Shown here: in pieces, positions 52,530 through 60,280 of the stretch
How the letters are laid out: each line of letters begins with the position of its first letter
Position numbering within the stretch: the stretch's first letter is position 1
Assembly: GCF_000786105.1 (NCBI RefSeq)
Contig: NZ_JTEV01000013.1
Coordinates: forward strand, 62,001-126,000
Direction: 5' to 3'
From: Bdellovibrio sp. ArHS
GTDB lineage: Bacteria; Bdellovibrionota; Bdellovibrionia; Bdellovibrionales; Bdellovibrionaceae
DNA: 64,000 nucleotides
The notes under the pieces: model-generated
Seen by the model: the letters and a program-made list of their open reading frames with translations, nothing else
Told to the model about the DNA's origin: nothing
The model's database searches: none
Made by a program: the position numbers and the translations under genes

Positions 52530-52901
52530 ATGGCTATCTCTGAAAAGCTTATCGCTGAATGCAGATCGAAGCTTTTGCAAACGAAGCAAGACATCCTGAA
52601 CAGGGTTAAAGAAGCTCGTTTGAACTTGGACCAGAACGAAGAAAAAGGCGGCGATGAGGGCGACCAAACTGTCCGCGTGCTAGCAGAGCAAGAATTCTTG
52701 AGCATGCACGAAAGACTTCGTTCCCAATTGATGGAAATCGAAAGTGCACTAGCACGTATCGAAGGCGGTTCATTCGGTTACTGTGAAGAAACCGAAGAAG
52801 AAATCGAACCAGAACGTCTGCGCGCGATTCCTTGGACTCGTTTAAGCATCGAAGGTGCTGAAATTCGCGAATCCATGAACAAACGCTACGCTCGCGGTTA
52901 G
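52530..52901 (+). CDS. DksA/TraR-family protein without the zinc site
   Basis: 123 residues from ATG at 52530 (AGGGGGG just upstream). The N-terminal half is the coiled coil, with the acidic tip DEGDQT in place of the canonical DxxDxA. The C-terminal globular part keeps the family scaffold (ARIEGGSFGYCEET, ERLRAIPWTRLSIEGAE) but of four zinc cysteines only Cys85 remains; the others are Thr88, Ser106 and Gly109. Pseudomonas DksA2 shows that such zinc-poor forms can still bind RNA polymerase and, with ppGpp, control transcription. It probably does so here, independent of zinc. It has its own promoter region and terminator. Confidence 0.88.
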   Translation: MAISEKLIAECRSKLLQTKQDILNRVKEARLNLDQNEEKGGDEGDQTVRVLAEQEFLSMHERLRSQLMEIESALARIEGGSFGYCEETEEEIEPERLRAIPWTRLSIEGAEIRESMNKRYARG

Positions 52902-52939
52902 TTCAAAAATTTTGAATTGTAATTTATCTCGAGGGGATT

Positions 52940-52973
52940 AAGGGGGAGTGCTGCGCGCTTCCCCTTTGTTTTT
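52940..52973 (+). terminator. Rho-independent terminator after the DksA-like gene
   Basis: AAGGGGGAG pairs with CTTCCCCTT (one G-U) around a 9-base loop, then TGTTTTT. A short palindrome TTCAAAA-A-TTTTGAA precedes it, just after the stop. Confidence 0.8.
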
Positions 52974-52996
52974 CACCAGAAACCTCTAGGCGCTTA

Positions 52997-53497
52997 CTAA
53001 GTGAAGTTCTGTGGCCAGATTGTACCCTGAAGAAGAATCTGCACCACTTTTTCAAGTCCGACCTGATCGGCGCTATCGAAGCGATTTAAGATAGGTGCAT
53101 CAATATCCAAAACGCCAAGAAGGCGATCTTCATAAATTAACGGAACGACAATTTCTGATTTTGAAGCCGCATCACAAACAATATGACCAGGAAACTCATC
53201 GACGTTAGCAACGAGCTCTGTTTTTAACGTCTTGGCGGCCGTCCCGCAGACCCCTTTTCCTAAGGCAATTCGCGTGCAGGCGGGTAATCCTTGAAACGAA
53301 CTCAATAGCAACTCGTTATTGTGCAAAAGATAAAAACCGACCCAATTAATATCAGGCAGATGTTGTTTCAGCAGTGCCGAGACGTTTGCCAGGTTTACGA
53401 ACCATTCTTTCTCAAGAAGGCCGGCAACTTCAGATTGCAGCTCTTTATAAAACTTCGCTTTATCTTGATAGCTGATTTGAGTGTGTGTGCTTTGCAT
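52997..53497 (-). CDS. msrC: Free methionine-(R)-sulfoxide reductase (GAF fold)
   Basis: 166 residues. A GAF domain with the three catalytic-region cysteines of fRMsr: Cys74 in GLPACTRIALG, Cys84 in GKGVCGTAAK and Cys108 in PGHIVCDAAS; spacing equals that in the E. coli enzyme. INWVGFYLLHNNELLL and SEIVVPLIYEDRLLGVLDID complete the fold. It reduces free methionine-R-sulfoxide after oxidative stress. It stands alone, about 80 bases downstream of the lexA stop's side (lexA ends at 53576 on the same strand, so the two could share a transcript). Confidence 0.93.
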   Translation of the reverse strand: MQSTHTQISYQDKAKFYKELQSEVAGLLEKEWFVNLANVSALLKQHLPDINWVGFYLLHNNELLLSSFQGLPACTRIALGKGVCGTAAKTLKTELVANVDEFPGHIVCDAASKSEIVVPLIYEDRLLGVLDIDAPILNRFDSADQVGLEKVVQILLQGTIWPQNFT

Positions 53498-53575
53498 TTT
53501 GCTTAAATATCATAAAACGCAAAATGCGGGGAAATTCTTTAAGAAAAACTTGGTCATCCCTGACGCAAGTAAGAT

Positions 53576-54301
53576 TTAGTGAAATTTACGGATAAGGCCC
53601 ACGACGATACCGCGGATTTCGACTTCTTCAGGTGAATACCACATCGATTTCATTGTGGAGTTTGAAGGACGAAGTTCTACTAGTTTTTCGCTAGAACCGC
53701 TGTCGGGACGCGCGCGCACGTAGATGCGTTTAACCGTGGCTTCATTTTCTACCGTTGCCACGACAATATCGCCGTTAGAGGCCGAATCCTGTTTTTGAAC
53801 TAAAATAATGTCTTCATCAAAAATGCCGTCTTCAATCATCGAATCGCCCTGAACTTTGAGGGCAAAGGACTTTGAAGGATTGCGAATCATAGAAGGAGGA
53901 ACATCAACAAATTCGTCATGTTTCAGGGCTTCGATCGGCTGACCCGCAGCCACTTTGCCAAGAAGGGGAAGGGACAGGACCTCATCACGTGCCTGGAGGA
54001 GCTGTGAGCGGTGAGATCCTGTCGTCGTCGAGACCTTTTTCGAATGAAGATGTTCCTGCACAGCGCTTGCTGAGTGGAGCACCTGGATCGCTCGCTTTTG
54101 ACCCAAAGGGTTTTCGATGTATCCCTTATTCGTCAGTTGCTTCAAGTAATTCTGAACAGAATTAAACGAAGCTAAGCCGAAGTGATCCTTAATTTCTTGA
54201 TATGACGGAGAAACTCCTGAACTTAAGATATGGCCCTCGATAAACTCGAGAACAGATTTTTCTTTCGGTGTCAGTGGGGGGAGGGGCGTTTTCTTCGTCA
54301 T
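53576..54301 (-). CDS. lexA: LexA repressor
   Basis: 241 residues, longer than the usual 200 by a basic linker. N-terminal winged helix (TPKEKSVLEFIEGHILSSGV, SPSYQEIKDHFGL, SVQNYLKQLTNKGYIE), linker 75-110, then the S24 peptidase: cleavage bond Ala119-Gly120 in VAAGQP, catalytic Ser154 in GDSMIEDGI and Lys191 in ATVKRIYV. LexA represses DNA repair genes until RecA promotes self-cleavage. The operator TTAC-AGT-GTAA is 16 bases upstream, within a promoter whose -35 TTGACT is at 54338-54343 on this strand, so autorepression is expected. Only a weak ribosome site precedes the ATG. Confidence 0.95.
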   Translation of the reverse strand: MTKKTPLPPLTPKEKSVLEFIEGHILSSGVSPSYQEIKDHFGLASFNSVQNYLKQLTNKGYIENPLGQKRAIQVLHSASAVQEHLHSKKVSTTTGSHRSQLLQARDEVLSLPLLGKVAAGQPIEALKHDEFVDVPPSMIRNPSKSFALKVQGDSMIEDGIFDEDIILVQKQDSASNGDIVVATVENEATVKRIYVRARPDSGSSEKLVELRPSNSTMKSMWYSPEEVEIRGIVVGLIRKFH

Positions 54302-54316
54302 AACTTACATATGAAC

Positions 54317-54327
54317 TTACAGTGTAA
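54317..54327. promoter_or_regulatory. LexA operator (TTAC-N3-GTAA) in the lexA promoter
   Basis: TTACAGTGTAA matches TTACN3GTAA, the LexA box I recall for Bdellovibrio. It starts 10 bases after the -35 TTGACT (54343 to 54338 on the minus strand), over the -10 region, and lies 16 bases before lexA. Confidence 0.88.
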
Positions 54328-54490
54328 ATAATATGTAAGTCAATAGTCTTTTTTTTAAAAATGTGAAAGGTCTGGAAGCGCCGCAATGGCCGCGAAATTA
54401 AGAGTGGGTAAGCCACTCAGGTTTCCAGAGTCACCCGGGATTCATGATGATAAAAATACCTTTCAAACCAAATCACTACAGGAGTATTTC

Positions 54491-55297
54491 ATGAAAACAT
54501 GGTTCAAAGGGACGATGGCAGCGGCCCTCGTCGTTTCATCCGTGGCTATGGCAGGCATCATTTCAAAAGACGAGGTCAATCGCAAGATCGCGGCGATCGC
54601 GGCAACCTATACGAATCCTACAACGAAGGTCGAAGCCGCTTTCACTGAACTGCGGATGGATGCTGTTCGCACTCTAGATTTTGCGTTGCAAGCTTTTGCT
54701 TACAAAAAAGGTCCCGCGAATGAACTCTATCTGCGCGTCAACAATGCCTCTTATCACTTTGGTGACGGAACAGCGCCGCGAATTGCGGGTGATGTTGCAG
54801 TTCAGTTTGATCTCGTGAAAGCCTTCGGGCAGCAGGTGCTGAATGAGTTTGGCGGCCAACTTGAGGATCTCGCGAAGTCGTTGATCAGCGACTACGGTCA
54901 GAAGTATGGCGATGCTATTGATGTGGCGGTAGTCATGGACGAATTACAGAAGGATGTCGATGGAAATATCATTTCCGCGAAGATGCGCCTTCGCGCCGTC
55001 GTTGATTTTAAAAAGCTGCCGGCCAATTTGCCGATTGAAGACGTCGAATTTAAGTCTTTGCAAGCCCGTATCGGAGCCGATCGCGGTGGACTTACCGGAA
55101 GCCTCGAAGTTTTCGTAAATCCGGCATTCAAAGGCTTTAATGCGGACCAGCCGGGACTGAAAGAATTCATCGAGAAACTGTTGGTCGATGATAAAGAGAC
55201 CTTAGAATCAGTGGCTCGTAATATTCAGATGGTCGACGATATAGCGACCTACTTAGTGACCCATACTCCCGAAGAAAAGCCGCGACCTCAGCCCTAA
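54491..55297 (+). CDS. Exported protein of unknown function
   Basis: 268 residues from ATG at 54491, with AGGAG eight bases upstream. Signal peptide KTWFKGTMAAALVVSSVAMA. The body begins with a charged helix (IISKDEVNRKIAAIAATYTN) and continues as alternating helix and strand, with repeat-like 'FDL/DFK' strands (AVQFDLVKAFGQ, RAVVDFKKLPANLP, GSLEVFVNPAFKGF), suggesting a lipid- or steroid-binding type sheet, but I recognise no family. The C-terminus is Pro-rich. No Cys in the mature part. Divergent from lexA over 189 bases that hold the LexA operator; whether lexA's operator also affects this gene is unknown. Confidence 0.72.
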   Translation: MKTWFKGTMAAALVVSSVAMAGIISKDEVNRKIAAIAATYTNPTTKVEAAFTELRMDAVRTLDFALQAFAYKKGPANELYLRVNNASYHFGDGTAPRIAGDVAVQFDLVKAFGQQVLNEFGGQLEDLAKSLISDYGQKYGDAIDVAVVMDELQKDVDGNIISAKMRLRAVVDFKKLPANLPIEDVEFKSLQARIGADRGGLTGSLEVFVNPAFKGFNADQPGLKEFIEKLLVDDKETLESVARNIQMVDDIATYLVTHTPEEKPRPQP

Positions 55298-55313
55298 ATA
55301 AATCCGTTCTTGT

Positions 55314-55340
55314 AGGCCCCTCAGTGGGCCTTTTTTATTT
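55314..55340 (+). terminator. Rho-independent terminator
   Basis: AGGCCC / GGGCCT around a 6-base loop, then a T-rich tract TTTTTATTT. Ends the exported-protein transcript. Confidence 0.85.
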
Positions 55341-55503
55341 TGCGAAGAAGAATCAGCTCTTTGTAGCGGGTGTCAAAATCCTCGACAGGGACGACGCACA
55401 ATGTGTCCTTTGTGGGACTTGGCTCCAGCCAGTGCGAGTATAACCGTTCTGAGAAGGAACGAGAATTGCCACATCAATTGTTGAATATTGTTGAGGTGTG
55501 CAA

Positions 55504-56829
55504 ATGTTTAAGAAACAGGTCTTGTTCGTGTCGTCACTTTTAATGGGCTTTAATGCTATCGCGGCAGAGGCCATTTCCGAGCAGGGCCGATTGGCTGCTG
55601 AAATGGTGCGTGTTTCTGGAGTCTACAATCAAATTATCCAGGACATTTCTCAAAGTAAAAGCGGGAATGAATTTGATGAACACTACCACAAACTTCGCGC
55701 TTTTATCGTAAATCCAGGTAATGACAAATTTTCGGGTATGGCGTTGTGCCTTCAGCTAAAATCTTTACCTATTGGCGAACTGGAATACGTTCAGTCGATC
55801 ATCGAATCCGATGATGCGGCGATTTCCTTGAAGGATTGTAGTGGCGATCTAGAGCGCAAGCTGATGATCGCAAACCTGACTAAGAAAGCCTCTTTGAATT
55901 TGGATTCCGACATTCAAAAGATCCGCCGTATCCCCTTTGAAGAACGAACTGTTCCCAATCTTGACTACCTGTCTATGCAGGGCTTGAACGATAAAGAAGT
56001 GATGCTGACTTTTGACGATGGCCCCACACAAAGAACAACGGCCCCTATCTTAGAGGCGTTAAAGAAGGCAGGAGTAAAGGCAGCGTTCTTTTCGACAGGC
56101 CGTCAGGCTTTGCAGAACAGGGATTTGACTCAGCGAATTTTGGCTGAGGGTCATCTTTTGGGTTCGCACTCTTTTTATCACACGCTGATGATGGGCCGTG
56201 AAGTCAATCGTGGCAAAATGTCTTACGACTACTTTCTTTCGGAAATGATTGGTGGCCACGTAGGCGTTTACGCATCTGCGGGTTATATCGATCCCTACTT
56301 CCGCTTCCCCAACGGCTGTATGAATAAAAACATGCGTCGTAATGCGACTGAGCTGGGTCTGAAGATCTTTGGTTGGAGTGTCGATAGTTTCGACTGGCAA
56401 TATGGCGTTTCCAAATACAAAAACGATGAAGAACGCCGTCAGTTGATCTTACAAAGCTTCTTGAAGGCGCTGAAAGGCAGCAAGAACCGCGGTATCGTTC
56501 TTATGCATGACGTTTTTAAGCAATCTGCAGAGGCTTTGCCTTTGATTTTGAATTATTTGGCCGACAACGGATACAAGGTTGTCTTGTTAAAGCCTGAAGA
56601 CCGCAACATGAATAGCCGGGCTGATTTGCCAGTAGTGACGCAAGCTGTGAATTTTATGAAGACATATAACGTGAAAGTCTTGGATTTGAAGCCTCGTGCT
56701 GATCAGAGTGGTGAGCCTGTTTCTCCGCGCGGTTATGAACCTGAAAGATTCCGTTACCGCGATATGTTTCCTCAGTTGAGCTATCAGGATTCTCCGATCG
56801 ACCCTTACACAACGGCTTGCGAAAAGTAA
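55504..56829 (+). CDS. Exported NodB-type polysaccharide (peptidoglycan) deacetylase
   Basis: 441 residues from ATG at 55504 (TGAGG seven bases upstream; GTG two codons earlier is less likely). Signal peptide FKKQVLFVSSLLMGFNAIAA. Residues 25-155 are a helical N-terminal domain. The NodB domain follows: motif 1 MLTFDDGPTQRT (base and metal Asp), motif 2 GSHSFYHTLM (metal His pair), motif 3 YFRFPNGCMN, motif 4 FGWSVDSFDWQ, motif 5 IVLMHDVF. It removes acetyl groups from GlcNAc or MurNAc. In Bdellovibrio two such enzymes mark prey walls; this may be one of that group, or act on the own wall. The C-terminus (PISTT...) is short and not known. Confidence 0.88.
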   Translation: MFKKQVLFVSSLLMGFNAIAAEAISEQGRLAAEMVRVSGVYNQIIQDISQSKSGNEFDEHYHKLRAFIVNPGNDKFSGMALCLQLKSLPIGELEYVQSIIESDDAAISLKDCSGDLERKLMIANLTKKASLNLDSDIQKIRRIPFEERTVPNLDYLSMQGLNDKEVMLTFDDGPTQRTTAPILEALKKAGVKAAFFSTGRQALQNRDLTQRILAEGHLLGSHSFYHTLMMGREVNRGKMSYDYFLSEMIGGHVGVYASAGYIDPYFRFPNGCMNKNMRRNATELGLKIFGWSVDSFDWQYGVSKYKNDEERRQLILQSFLKALKGSKNRGIVLMHDVFKQSAEALPLILNYLADNGYKVVLLKPEDRNMNSRADLPVVTQAVNFMKTYNVKVLDLKPRADQSGEPVSPRGYEPERFRYRDMFPQLSYQDSPIDPYTTACEK

Positions 56830-56833
56830 GATT

Positions 56834-57181
56834 CTAACGGGACAGCTGATTCACACAGTGTGCTAGGCTGTCTTGTGCATAACGGGAAAGGACAAAAAAG
56901 TTCTTTCCTGTCTCTTTATCAAATTCTTCAGTGTATAAATCTGATACATCCGAAATTCTTTCGATCATGCAGCCGGCTTTGCGTTGTGCGATCTCCATAT
57001 GCACTAGGCACATGCGATTACGCAATGAGCAGCGAAGGCTTTCGGCACGTATATGCGCCGGGCTCACGTCATTAATGGCTGCAATCAGGGCTTGTTCTTC
57101 TTGAGCGGATACGAAGGCCACAGCGGGCCCGCTAGCAAAAAGAACAGAGAGTGTAGCGAGAGTTAAAACGAACTTAATCAT
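56834..57181 (-). CDS. Small exported Cys-containing protein of unknown function
   Basis: 115 residues from ATG at 57181, with AAGGAGG six bases upstream. Signal peptide IKFVLTLATLSVLFASGPAVAF. Mature part about 93 residues with four Cys (SLRCSLRNRMCLVHM, KAGCMIER, LAHCVNQL), probably two disulfides, predicted helical. No family recognised. It is convergent with the deacetylase gene, four bases between stops. Confidence 0.75.
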   Translation of the reverse strand: MIKFVLTLATLSVLFASGPAVAFVSAQEEQALIAAINDVSPAHIRAESLRCSLRNRMCLVHMEIAQRKAGCMIERISDVSDLYTEEFDKETGKNFFVLSRYAQDSLAHCVNQLSR

Positions 57182-57285
57182 AGAAGCCTCCTTGTTCTGA
57201 ACCATGCTTCATGATCCAGTTCTAACAAGGGACTCTATGATTAGTAAAAGGTATATAAAGAAATCAGATATTCACTGAACGAATA

Positions 57286-57507
57286 TTATTCCTTTTTAGG
57301 ACATTCCTTTTTCTCGACGCAAGTCGGTTTAGCTACGGTCGCAACGACGGGTTTCGCTTCTGAAGCGACCTGGCGTGATACTTTGGCAACGGGTGTTGTA
57401 TTTTTCGCATAGCTAACGGGGGCCATGGAGCAGTTTTGATAGAACAATATCACGATGGGATTAATCACCAACATCGCTACAAAACTAAAACCGCCACGAT
57501 TCACCAT
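57286..57507 (-). CDS. Very small probable lipoprotein
   Basis: 73 residues; GGAGG lies four bases before ATG at 57507. The N-terminus GFSFVAMLVINPIVILFYQNC ends before a Cys in the pattern YQNC-S, a lipobox type often seen in Bdellovibrio lipoproteins, though not the classic L-x-x-C. The mature part is Val/Ala/Lys/Pro-rich (VAKVSRQVASEAKPVVATVA) and ends with CVEKKECPKKE. Low complexity suggests a tether. It lies between the four-Cys exported gene and the divergent M14 peptidase gene. Real, given the strong ribosome site; function unknown. Confidence 0.6.
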   Translation of the reverse strand: MVNRGGFSFVAMLVINPIVILFYQNCSMAPVSYAKNTTPVAKVSRQVASEAKPVVATVAKPTCVEKKECPKKE

Positions 57508-57662
57508 ACATCCTCCAACCTGAGTCTAAATTTCCACACCCTTTACCTTACGGACGAAAGGCAGCAAGACTTTAGTCAATTAGTAAGAATTCTCAGCTTG
57601 GTTCAAAAAAAGGCACTTTCTCATCTTGAGAGATTCAAAACTTCGGAGATAATAAGGAAGTG

Positions 57663-58553
57663 ATGACAAAAATAACGAAGACAATCCTATTTGGTCTGAT
57701 GTTTATGTCGGCCGTTGGCGCTAGGGCGGACTTTGCCAATCTCCAACAAGACTGCATCAATGATCTTAAAAAATTTCCCGGTGCATGGGATGACAAACTT
57801 TTAACGAAGGCTTGCGAAAAAGCTAAAGTGGAAGCTCTGTGTGTAAGCGCAGAGGGTCGTCCTATTTATCACTACGACAAAATCTCTTCCACACCTGGTG
57901 CAAAAAAAGTTTTGGTGTTCAGTCTGATTCATGGTGACGAAACGCCCGCGGGCACAGTTGGTCGCTATTGGATGGAAAGGCTTGAGGGCATTGATCCGCG
58001 CAACTCTTGGCGGGTCATTCCGGTGTTGAATCCTGATGGAGTGAAATACAAAACTCGTACGAACGCGAACAAGATTGATATCAATCGCAATTTTCCCACC
58101 AAAGATTGGGAAACGGGAGCGATTGAAAATTGGAAACGCACGACGAAATCCAATCCGCGTCGCTTTCCCGGTGAAGCGGGTGGAAGCGAGCCTGAAACCA
58201 AATGTGCCCTCTATCATCTGGAAGATTTTCAGCCGGACTTTATTGTGTCCGTTCATACGCCTTTAAAAGTTTTGGACTTTGACGGCCCCAAAGTAGCGCC
58301 GCCACCTAAGTTTGATTATCTTCCGTGGAAGTCTTTAGGAAACTATCCTGGCAGTTTGGGACGTTACATGTGGTTGGAAAGACAGACGCCCGTGTTGACT
58401 ATGGAGCTTAAAGAAAGTCTTCCACCGAATCTTTCACCCTTTGAAAAATTGCAGGATATCATAGGTAGCCTGGTAAAGTTGGAGACGGGAAAAACTAAAG
58501 CCAATACGGCGGCGTCACCGACGAGTTTTCTTCCCGTCGCATTAGAACACTGA
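57663..58553 (+). CDS. Exported M14 family zinc carboxypeptidase (murein-peptide amidase-like)
   Basis: 296 residues from ATG at 57663 with AAGGA upstream. Signal peptide TKITKTILFGLMFMSAVGARA. The M14 zinc site is HGDE in FSLIHGDETPAGTVGRYW (His and Glu), the substrate Arg and Asn lie in INRNFPTKDWETG, the third zinc ligand is His in IVSVHTPLKVLDF, and the catalytic Glu is in VLTMELKESLPP. The short 'DINRNFP' form and size resemble MpaA-type amidases that cut gamma-D-Glu-meso-DAP bonds in wall peptides. A tail AASPTSFLP is unknown. Such an enzyme in the periplasm would process or recycle peptidoglycan, and in a predator could act on the prey wall. Confidence 0.86.
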   Translation: MTKITKTILFGLMFMSAVGARADFANLQQDCINDLKKFPGAWDDKLLTKACEKAKVEALCVSAEGRPIYHYDKISSTPGAKKVLVFSLIHGDETPAGTVGRYWMERLEGIDPRNSWRVIPVLNPDGVKYKTRTNANKIDINRNFPTKDWETGAIENWKRTTKSNPRRFPGEAGGSEPETKCALYHLEDFQPDFIVSVHTPLKVLDFDGPKVAPPPKFDYLPWKSLGNYPGSLGRYMWLERQTPVLTMELKESLPPNLSPFEKLQDIIGSLVKLETGKTKANTAASPTSFLPVALEH

Positions 58554-58678
58554 TCCCAAAATGGAAACGAGGCTTAATCTAATGACTAAGTCTCGTCTCG
58601 GACAACCTCTTAGAAGTCAAATAACCAATAAATGGTATCTTTTATCCTCAAGAGATCGTTTCATGCTTAGTATAGCTC

Positions 58679-58701
58679 GAGGATTCCGAACGGGAATCCT
58701 C
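58679..58701. repeat. 9-bp inverted repeat between M14 and aldo/keto reductase genes
   Basis: GAGGATTCC and GGAATCCTC are perfect complements around loop GAACG. No T-run, so a rho-independent terminator is doubtful; it lies in the 188-base gap between two convergent genes. Rest of that gap: nothing clear. Confidence 0.45.
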
Positions 58702-58741
58702 CAGTGTTAACAAGCACGAAGATTCGTCTAAATGCCTGTCC

Positions 58742-59701
58742 TTAGGAGTAGGAAAAGAGCTTTTTTAGAGCCCTATCTACATTTTGGTCCATCGGAACTT
58801 TCAAACAACTCAGATTCTCCTGAAGCTGTTCGACACTGGTCGCGCCCAATATCACACTCGTCATTCCCGGTTGATGAAGAAGCCAGGATAAGGCCAGCTG
58901 GCCCCGTGTGCAGCCCAATTCGTCCGCCCATTTTTTCATGCTGCGAACTCTTTCGACGTTTTGATCGTTGTAAAAAGTTTCCTTCAGCCAATCAATGCGC
59001 GATAAGCGCCCTTCGGTAATGCCGTTGTCGTATTTTCCGGTCAGCATGCCTGAGGCTAAGGGCGACCAAGTCACCAGTCCCATGCCGTGCTCTTGGGCTT
59101 TCGGGCGCACATTAAGTTCAAATTTTTCCCGCGCGAGCAGACTATACTGAGGTTGTTCAATTTGCGGTCGATAATATCCCCCTTGATCACAAACATCCAT
59201 GGCTTCTTGAATCTGATCTGCGGTCCACTCGCTGGTGCCCCAATAAAGAATTTTTCCATGATGAATAAGATCATCCATGATGCGCACGGTTTCTTCGACA
59301 GGCGTTTCGGGATCGTAGCGATGGCAGAAATAAATATCTAAATAGTCAGTGCCAATGCGCTGTAAGCTTTTATTTACGGACTCAAGAATGTGTTTTCGCG
59401 AAAGACCACGGTCATTCACGTCATCACTCATCGGCCAAAAGACTTTCGATGAAATCACAAGTTCATGGCGTGGGAAATCTTTCAGAGCACCGCCCATGAT
59501 GCGCTCGGATTCGCCTTTGGCGTAAATATCAGCAATGTCGAAGAAATTAATTCCGGCTTCATAAGCCAAACGAAGGATGCTGCGAACGGAAGTGAAGTCT
59601 TTCACTGTACCGCCAAATGTTGTCCAGCCTCCTAAAGACAAGGAACTCAATTTCAGGCCGCAACGACCTGCATTGCGGTAGGGCATATTTGGATTGAACA
59701 T
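58742..59701 (-). CDS. Aldo/keto reductase (Kv-beta/YghZ-like)
   Basis: 319 residues, TIM barrel. AAGGAGG precedes the ATG. Catalytic tetrad: Asp in NFFDIADIYAKGESER, Tyr in that segment, Lys in LVISSKVFWPM and His in IYFCHRYDPETP. LVTWSPLASGMLTGKYDNG and QLALSWLLHQPGMTSVILGA then ATSVEQLQENL form the NADPH end. The pattern GESERIMGGAL and 'WTADQIQEA' is that of the potassium-channel beta/YghZ group, reducing aldehydes such as methylglyoxal. Cytoplasmic. It precedes the HPF-like gene's end by 29 bases, in the same direction. Confidence 0.92.
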   Translation of the reverse strand: MFNPNMPYRNAGRCGLKLSSLSLGGWTTFGGTVKDFTSVRSILRLAYEAGINFFDIADIYAKGESERIMGGALKDFPRHELVISSKVFWPMSDDVNDRGLSRKHILESVNKSLQRIGTDYLDIYFCHRYDPETPVEETVRIMDDLIHHGKILYWGTSEWTADQIQEAMDVCDQGGYYRPQIEQPQYSLLAREKFELNVRPKAQEHGMGLVTWSPLASGMLTGKYDNGITEGRLSRIDWLKETFYNDQNVERVRSMKKWADELGCTRGQLALSWLLHQPGMTSVILGATSVEQLQENLSCLKVPMDQNVDRALKKLFSYS

Positions 59702-59730
59702 AGGGCCTCCTTAAAAGGAAGCCCATTATC

Positions 59731-60132
59731 TTAATGAAGAACGGGGTGTTGCAAGTAGTGATTGATTTCCACAATTCGGTCTTGCTGGCTAATGACAGAA
59801 TCTTGAATCGCGACCAGTTCCTTCAGAAGAGCATCTTTAGCCAGCTTAATAGCTTGAAAGATGTCTTCGTGAACGCCCTCGGCCTCGACACTGGTGTCTC
59901 CTTCGCGAAGCACAATGGCAATGCGATAGAGCTTTTTGAGACCTTCCGCGGTAAATTCTTTGCCTTCTGTTTCATACTGAATCGCTAGTTTTTTTGGATC
60001 CCGAGCGACAACTGCGACGATTGTCTGAGGTGTCACGAAGGGTTCGAACTCCACGATCTGTTGATAGATGAAGGACTTAACCTCTGGATTCTGCTCGATA
60101 AGTTGTATGGTGGGGTTGAGAAGGGTCGTCAT
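59731..60132 (-). CDS. HPF/RaiA-like (ribosome hibernation) protein, tentative
   Basis: 133 residues from ATG at 60132 with AGGAGG six bases upstream. I see no exact match to a named family, but the C-terminal half fits the beta-strand/helix pattern of the S30EA domain: YRIAIVLREGDTSVEAEGVH, EDIFQAIKLAKDALLKELVA, in the place of the 'aeAeaeDlyaAIDlavdkLe' block. The N-terminal part (IQLIEQNPEVKSFIYQQIVE, PQTIVAVVARDPKKLA) would be the first helix and strands. The charged face of helices is less basic than in RaiA. If right, it would bind the ribosome in slow phases such as attack phase. A purely helical unknown protein is the alternative. Confidence 0.5.
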   Translation of the reverse strand: MTTLLNPTIQLIEQNPEVKSFIYQQIVEFEPFVTPQTIVAVVARDPKKLAIQYETEGKEFTAEGLKKLYRIAIVLREGDTSVEAEGVHEDIFQAIKLAKDALLKELVAIQDSVISQQDRIVEINHYLQHPVLH

Positions 60133-60280
60133 AGGCGGCCTCCTTTTCCTCTTACTCATAGTGTAACAATGTGGCTGAAATTTGTCTGGTCAAGTTGGCG
60201 GTGAAGCAAAAAATAAATTGAAAACCAATGGGTTTGATTTAGAATCCGGGCCCTAGACCTATGTCATGTATCAAGGTGAG

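Noticed and set aside
57508-57662. Short direct text similarity and small stems ahead of the M14 gene as a riboswitch
   Set aside because: Only stems of four to five pairs are visible; nothing beyond chance.
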